Assembly (NCBI GenBank): GCA_019455245.1
Contig: JACFMR010000032.1
Span: 1 to 43,096, forward strand
Length of the DNA: 43,096 nt
Direction of reading: 5' to 3'
Source: Opitutaceae bacterium
GTDB taxonomy: Bacteria; Verrucomicrobiota; Verrucomicrobiia; Opitutales; Opitutaceae
Shown here: in pieces, positions 39,236-43,096 of the stretch
Layout: each line of letters opens with the position of its first letter
Position numbering within the stretch: position 1 is the stretch's first letter
The notes under the pieces: model-generated
Database searches by the model: none
What the model was told of the DNA's origin: nothing
What the model saw: only the letters and a program-made list of their open reading frames with translations
Made by a program: the position numbers and the translations under genes

Positions 39236-40330
39236 TCAGCCGGCGACCGCGGATCTTACAGCTGCGACGACCTGGTCCTGTTCCTCCACGGTGAGAAACG
39301 GATGCATCGGTAGGCTCAGGACCTCCCTGGAGGCGCGCTCAGCTTCGGGGAACCTTCCCCAGGCGTAACCCAAATCGGCATAGACTGGCTGTTCGTGCAG
39401 GCACCTCGGGTAATAGACGGCGGTGGGAATGCCTTCGGTTTTCAACTTTTCCGCCACGGCGTCGCGGTTGGGCAACCGGATCGTGTATTGCGCGTAAACG
39501 TGAGTGTTGCCGTCCGCTAAGGCAGGGACGCCGCAAACATCGGCCAAGAGTTCGCTGTAGCGGGCGCCGATGCGACTACGCGCCTCCACTTCACCCTGAA
39601 AATGAGGCAGCTTCGCCAAAACCACGGCCGCCTGGATCGTGTCGAACCGGCCATTCATGCCGACAACGGTATGATAGTGGCGCCTTTCGCCACCGTGGGT
39701 TCGGATGGCCCGCATCAGGTCGGCCAGCTTATCGTCGTCGGTGAACAGCGCTCCCCCATCACCAAAGCAGCCCAACGGCTTGGCGGGGAAGAAGCTCGTG
39801 CTGGCGATTTTTGAGAGTCCGCATGACCGCTTCCCGTGCTGCGTGGCGCCGAAGCTCTGCGCGGCGTCTTCGATGACGGTCACACCGTGTTTGGCAGCGA
39901 TTTCATTGATCTGTGCCATGTCGGGTACCTGACCGAACAGGCTGACCGGCATGATTGCCTTGGTGCGCGGCGTGATCGCCGCCTCGATTTGGTCAACGTC
40001 GATGTTGAACGTCTGCGCGTCAATGTCGACAAACACCGGCTTGGCCCCCACCAGCCCGATGACTTCGGCAGAGCTGATCCAAGTAAAGGGCACGGTGATT
40101 ACCTCGTCGCCCGGTCCAATATCGACGGCGCGAAGCGCAATTTCCAAGCTGTCGGTGCCGCTGGCGACGGTGATGGCGTGCTTTACATCGACATATTTCG
40201 CGAGCTCTGCTTCGAGCTCGGCGATCTCCGACCCCATGATAAAGTGGCCGTGCTGGAGCACCGCGTTGATGCGCCGATCGATTTCTGTGCGATGCAGTGC
40301 GTATTGTTTCTTCAGGTCGATGAATTCCAT
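39236..40330 (-). CDS. wbpE: WbpE-type UDP-3-keto-GlcNAcA aminotransferase
   Basis: The product has 364 residues from MEFIDLKKQYALHRTEIDRRI (40330); the longer frame to 40423 is not conserved. DegT-family landmarks: VASGTDSLEIALRA, VTVIEDAAQSFGA, and SFFPAKPLGCFGDGGALF with the PLP-binding Lys (FFPAKPLG). The SFFPAKPLG form is that of the WbpE/WlbC branch. It would aminate the 3-keto sugar made by the WbpB-like half of the next gene, using glutamate. The product is probably UDP-GlcNAc(3NH2)A. Confidence 0.92.
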   Translation of the reverse strand: MEFIDLKKQYALHRTEIDRRINAVLQHGHFIMGSEIAELEAELAKYVDVKHAITVASGTDSLEIALRAVDIGPGDEVITVPFTWISSAEVIGLVGAKPVFVDIDAQTFNIDVDQIEAAITPRTKAIMPVSLFGQVPDMAQINEIAAKHGVTVIEDAAQSFGATQHGKRSCGLSKIASTSFFPAKPLGCFGDGGALFTDDDKLADLMRAIRTHGGERRHYHTVVGMNGRFDTIQAAVVLAKLPHFQGEVEARSRIGARYSELLADVCGVPALADGNTHVYAQYTIRLPNRDAVAEKLKTEGIPTAVYYPRCLHEQPVYADLGYAWGRFPEAERASREVLSLPMHPFLTVEEQDQVVAAVRSAVAG

Positions 40331-40344
40331 GATTTTGACCTCGG

Positions 40345-41631
40345 TTATGATTTCCAAACTTGGCCGTCCACCGTCGGAATGGCGGCCATGGCATTGCGTG
40401 TATCGATGATCAGCGATGCCCATGCGGCCAATTCCTCGAAGTTCACATTGGCATGGGCTGTTGATATGACCACGGCGTCATACGAGCTGATGGTCTCCTT
40501 GCACCAATCAACCGACTTGGTGCCGGTCCAGTGCCCATGCTCACGCGTCGACGTCACCACCGGGATGTAGGTGTCATGATAGTCCACCTGGGCGCCGCGA
40601 CGCTTGAACTCATCCATCAGTGTAAAGGTCGGAGACTCTCGCATGTCGTCCACATTGGACTTGTAGGCGAGGCCGATGAGCAGGATCCGACTGCCATTAA
40701 CCGGCTTGCGCACCGCGTTCAACGCCTCAGCGGTACGATTGACCACGTAAAGGGGCATGGCGGTGTTCACCTCGCCCGCCAGCTCGATGAATTTTGTGCC
40801 CTGACCATACTCCCGGGCCTTCCAAGTCAGGTAAAACGGATCGATCGGAATGCAGTGCCCCCCCAGCCCCGGGCCCGGATAAAACGCCATGTAGCCAAAG
40901 GGCTTGGTCTTGGCGGCATTGATTACCTCCCACACATCAATGTCCATGGCCGCGTAAACGAGCTTGAGTTCGTTGACCAAAGCGATGTTCACGCTGCGAA
41001 AGATGTTTTCCAATAGTTTGGTTGCCTCGGCCGCCCGGCAGGATGACACCGGTACCATGGTCTCGATGGCTTTGCCATAGACTTCGAGGGCTTGCTTCAA
41101 GCAACCGGAGGTAAATCCACCGATCACTTTGGGAATGCGTGCCACCTTGCTATCGGGATTGCCAGGATCTTCCCTCTCAGGGGAAAAAGCCAGATGGAAA
41201 TCCACCCCGGCCGTCAACCCCGAGCCTTGCTCAAGCACCTCACGGAGATCTTCATCAGTCGTACCAGGGTAAGTGCTGGATTCCAATGCCACCAATGAAC
41301 CGCGCTTCAGGTGTGGGGCGATCGCCGCGCCAGACTTGAGCACATACGAAACATCCGGCTCGCGATTCTTGTTCAACGGGGTGGGCACACAGATGATCAC
41401 AGCCTCGACTTCGCGTACGCGCGCAAAGTCAGTAGACGCGACAAACCGTTTCCCCTCCACCTCATCCTTCACTGCCTCGCTCGCGATGTGCTTGATGTAG
41501 CTCTTACCTGCCATCAGCTGCTCCACCTTCGACGGATCAACATCCAGGCCGACCACCTCAACCCCGCTACGACAGAATTGGAGTGCCAGCGGCAATCCAA
41601 CATAACCCAAGCCAACAATGGCGATTTTCAT
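40345..41631 (-). CDS. wbpA: UDP-N-acetylglucosamine 6-dehydrogenase (WbpA/WbpO type)
   Basis: The product has 428 residues. MKIAIVGLGYVGLPLALQF is the NAD site. FRSVNIALVNELKLVY and GPGLGGHCIPIDPFYLTWKA, with the catalytic Cys, and LLIGLAYKSNVDDMRESP for the UDP-binding domain follow. The G-G-H-C-I-P-I-D-P form points to UDP-HexNAc rather than UDP-Glc as substrate. It makes UDP-GlcNAcA, the entry to the WbpB/E/D route encoded directly downstream. The start is preceded by an AT-rich spacer (41632-41727). Confidence 0.93.
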   Translation of the reverse strand: MKIAIVGLGYVGLPLALQFCRSGVEVVGLDVDPSKVEQLMAGKSYIKHIASEAVKDEVEGKRFVASTDFARVREVEAVIICVPTPLNKNREPDVSYVLKSGAAIAPHLKRGSLVALESSTYPGTTDEDLREVLEQGSGLTAGVDFHLAFSPEREDPGNPDSKVARIPKVIGGFTSGCLKQALEVYGKAIETMVPVSSCRAAEATKLLENIFRSVNIALVNELKLVYAAMDIDVWEVINAAKTKPFGYMAFYPGPGLGGHCIPIDPFYLTWKAREYGQGTKFIELAGEVNTAMPLYVVNRTAEALNAVRKPVNGSRILLIGLAYKSNVDDMRESPTFTLMDEFKRRGAQVDYHDTYIPVVTSTREHGHWTGTKSVDWCKETISSYDAVVISTAHANVNFEELAAWASLIIDTRNAMAAIPTVDGQVWKS

Positions 41632-41727
41632 AATATATATATTTACCTCTAATTATAAATTTTATTGTACTAATTTTTATTATATATCGATACCATATAA
41701 ACTGGTTATTTATAACTATCCAACTGA
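41632..41727. promoter_or_regulatory. AT-rich spacer upstream of the WbpA-like gene
   Basis: This 96-bp gap is nearly all A and T. In minus-strand orientation it has a TATAAT box (within GATATATAATAAA) and an AGAGG element about 16 bp before the ATG. A good -35 is not seen. It is the most promoter-like gap in the 37-43 kb cluster. Confidence 0.45.
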
Positions 41728-42990
41728 TTAAATATCTAGTAATTGAACCCAATGCTTGTTGGCAAAATACCATTCTGCAATCAGACGAAATCCATCGTCA
41801 GGGGAAACTTGAGCACGCCATCCCATTAGCCCACGCGCCTTGGTGAGATCGGCTGAAGTGTCCTGCATATCCACCGCTTGCGGAGGTTGACGATCTATCA
41901 CTGCCTTCTTGCCGAGGAACTCTTCCATCAACGCAATCATCGCGTTGAGGGTGATCGGTCGGTTACCGCCACCGAGATTGATAATTTCGAAGCCAGAGCT
42001 TCGAAATTCGGAGTTCGGAGTTCGGAGTTTGAAGTTCGGGTTGGAAATAGAGGAGTTGCGCCCGGGATTTTCCCCGATCTCCGATCTACTATCTCTCATC
42101 TCCGACGATTTCTCTCCAATCTCCGATCTTCCATCTCCGATCTCCGACGACTTCTCGCCGCGAAGTTGTCCGGCGAGAATCGTCCCTCTCGCAATGTCGT
42201 CGACGTAGGTAAAGTCCCGTGTTTGCTGACCATCACCGTAAACAGTAAGTGGTGTCCCTTCCGCTATCCATTTAACAAACCGGAATGGTGCCATGTCTGG
42301 GCGGCCAGCAGGACCATAAACCGTGAAATAGCGCAGCACCGTCACATCCAAACCAAATTGTTTGTGGTAGGTATAGGCCATTACCTCGGCAGATTTCTTT
42401 GAAGCCGCATAGGGTGACAGCGGCGTGTTCACCGGTTGGTCTTCCGTGAAGGGCATCGGGCAGCCCGCATACAATGAAGAGGTCGAGGCCAACACGTGCT
42501 TCTTCACCCCGTGTTTCCGCTGACACTCCAACAGGTTCAGCGTCCCCATCGCATTCGTCGTCATGTAGACGTGCGGGTTAACCAGACTGTAGCGCACTCC
42601 CGCGCGCGCCGCCAAATTGAAGACCGCATCGAATTTGAACTCTGCAAACAACGCGTCCAGTGCAGGTAGGTTCTCGATGTCGAGGAAGCGGAAGGTGAAC
42701 GTCCCGTAGGTGAAACCTGAGGCTTGAGACCTGAGACCTGAATTCGATTCCGAACCTTCAAGTTTCAAGCTTCCAGTTTCAGCTTTTGCGTAAACCGAGA
42801 CCTTCGGATCGTTGCCAGGCTGCCAGTCTTTAATACCCAACAGACGAGAAAGGCGATAGTCCTTCAGCCGAACATCGTAGTAGTCGTTGAGATTGTCCAC
42901 TCCGACAACAGTGTGATCCTCGGCTAGGAGAAATTCGCAGACCTTGGAGGCGATGAACCCGGCGGCGCCGGTGACGAGGTAAGTAGACAT
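41728..42990 (-). CDS. UDP-sugar 4-epimerase (UDP-glucuronate epimerase-like) with in-frame repeat insertions
   Basis: The product has 420 residues of the extended SDR fold: TGAAGFIASKVCEFLL (7-22, NAD site), Ser171 in ASTSSLYAG, and YAASK with Tyr194 and Lys198. PFTEDQPVNTPLSPYAASKKSAE is that of UDP-glucuronate 4-epimerases. Family members are usually about 335-350 residues long, so this one is about 75 longer. The extra residues are two repeat-encoded tracts: 66-95 (KAETGSLKLEGS..., from 42716-42743 and 42757-42784) and 278-333 (from about 42000-42160, including twelve heptamers). The second tract shows 7-residue periodicity. The frame and all catalytic residues are intact. It would alter C4 configuration of a uronic acid donor. 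Confidence 0.88.
   Translation of the reverse strand: MSTYLVTGAAGFIASKVCEFLLAEDHTVVGVDNLNDYYDVRLKDYRLSRLLGIKDWQPGNDPKVSVYAKAETGSLKLEGSESNSGLRSQASGFTYGTFTFRFLDIENLPALDALFAEFKFDAVFNLAARAGVRYSLVNPHVYMTTNAMGTLNLLECQRKHGVKKHVLASTSSLYAGCPMPFTEDQPVNTPLSPYAASKKSAEVMAYTYHKQFGLDVTVLRYFTVYGPAGRPDMAPFRFVKWIAEGTPLTVYGDGQQTRDFTYVDDIARGTILAGQLRGEKSSEIGDGRSEIGEKSSEMRDSRSEIGENPGRNSSISNPNFKLRTPNSEFRSSGFEIINLGGGNRPITLNAMIALMEEFLGKKAVIDRQPPQAVDMQDTSADLTKARGLMGWRAQVSPDDGFRLIAEWYFANKHWVQLLDI
42000..42160. repeat. In-frame heptamer arrays inside the epimerase gene
   Basis: Five units around TTCGGAG (42007-42041) and twelve consecutive units around ATCTCCG (42077-42160, 84 bp, 28 codons) lie in frame. On the coding strand every third unit returns to the same codon phase, which gives a 7-residue peptide period. 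Confidence 0.88.
42716..42784. repeat. Second pair of in-frame heptamer arrays in the epimerase gene
   Basis: Four units around CCTGAGA (42716-42743) and four around TTCAAGC (42757-42784) encode most of residues 69-92 of the epimerase, between the NAD-binding part and the catalytic part. Confidence 0.8.
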
Positions 42991-43001
42991 AGCGCTAGCG
43001 A

Positions 43002-43096
43002 CTAGATTCTAGGGGGCATTATGGGTAGTGCAGGAGCCGTTTTGCCGATGCCGTGAGCGCGGAAGCCGAGCTTGGTGAGCGCGGCAAGGTCCAAAA
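43002..43096 (-). CDS. C-terminal end of a gene running off the window (partial)
   Basis: The last 31 codons of a minus-strand frame read LDLAALTKLGFRAHGIGKTA and end at TAG 43002-43004. The LDxxxLxxLGFRA pattern recalls the C-terminus of GDP-L-fucose synthase-like epimerases, but the fragment is too short to be sure. It would be the gene upstream of the epimerase. Confidence 0.35.
   Translation of the reverse strand, partial: LDLAALTKLGFRAHGIGKTAPALPIMPPRI

Overview
The window reads as a chromosomal accessory region of a GC-rich Gram-negative bacterium. An Opitutaceae-like member of the Verrucomicrobiota is my best guess. The guess rests on an EpsI-type exosortase-associated protein, a secreted DUF4838 protein, very dense toxin-antitoxin (TA) content and heavily repeat-laden intergenic DNA. 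It is an inference: there is no rRNA or other marker gene.

Layout. (1) 0.1-2.3 kb, plus strand: a small unknown gene, a truncated ORF and an O-antigen-ligase-like membrane protein. (2) 2.3-6.0 kb, minus strand: a 4,6-dehydratase (PglF/WbpM type), an initiating sugar-phosphate transferase (PglC type) and a PLP aminotransferase (PglE type). (3) 6.4-8.7 kb: a secreted DUF4838 protein. (4) 9.2-18.9 kb: an island of small TA modules, interrupted at 14.0-15.9 kb by an unusual gene coding for a predicted PD-(D/E)xK nuclease domain followed by five tandem HTH-like units. (5) 19.1-25.4 kb, minus strand: EpsI, a PglD/NeuD-type acyltransferase, a four-helix-bundle protein, a ketoreductase-AMP ligase-ACP acyl module, another HEPN/MNT TA pair and ACP gene fragments. 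(6) 25.8-37.3 kb, minus strand: a visibly AT-richer O-antigen/exopolysaccharide cassette (glycosyltransferases, Wzy, Wzx, methyltransferase, an HprK-like ATPase) containing an intact IS4-family insertion. (7) 37.3-43.0 kb, minus strand: genes for UDP-GlcNAc(3NAc)A synthesis (WbpA, WbpB-WbpD fusion, WbpE) and a UDP-sugar epimerase.

How the genes fit together. PglF-, PglE-, PglD- and PglC-like proteins would make a diacetamido-trideoxyhexose (bacillosamine-like) and load it on undecaprenyl phosphate. The Wbp-like set would supply a diacetamido uronic acid. The glycosyltransferases, methyltransferase and acyl module would complete the repeat unit, Wzx would flip it, Wzy would polymerise it and the ligase-like protein would transfer it.

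The most striking structural signal is repeats. Most gaps, and several coding sequences, carry degenerate tandem arrays of exactly 7 bp (another class is 8 bp), mixed with at least five families of short palindromes. Some arrays and palindromes sit in frame inside, or at the end of, genes (DUF4838 protein, AMP ligase, epimerase, a glycosyltransferase). There they encode low-complexity peptides, including 7-residue periodic ones. The locus also shows repeat-associated duplication and decay: an EpsI fragment, and two ACP fragments that break at matching positions.
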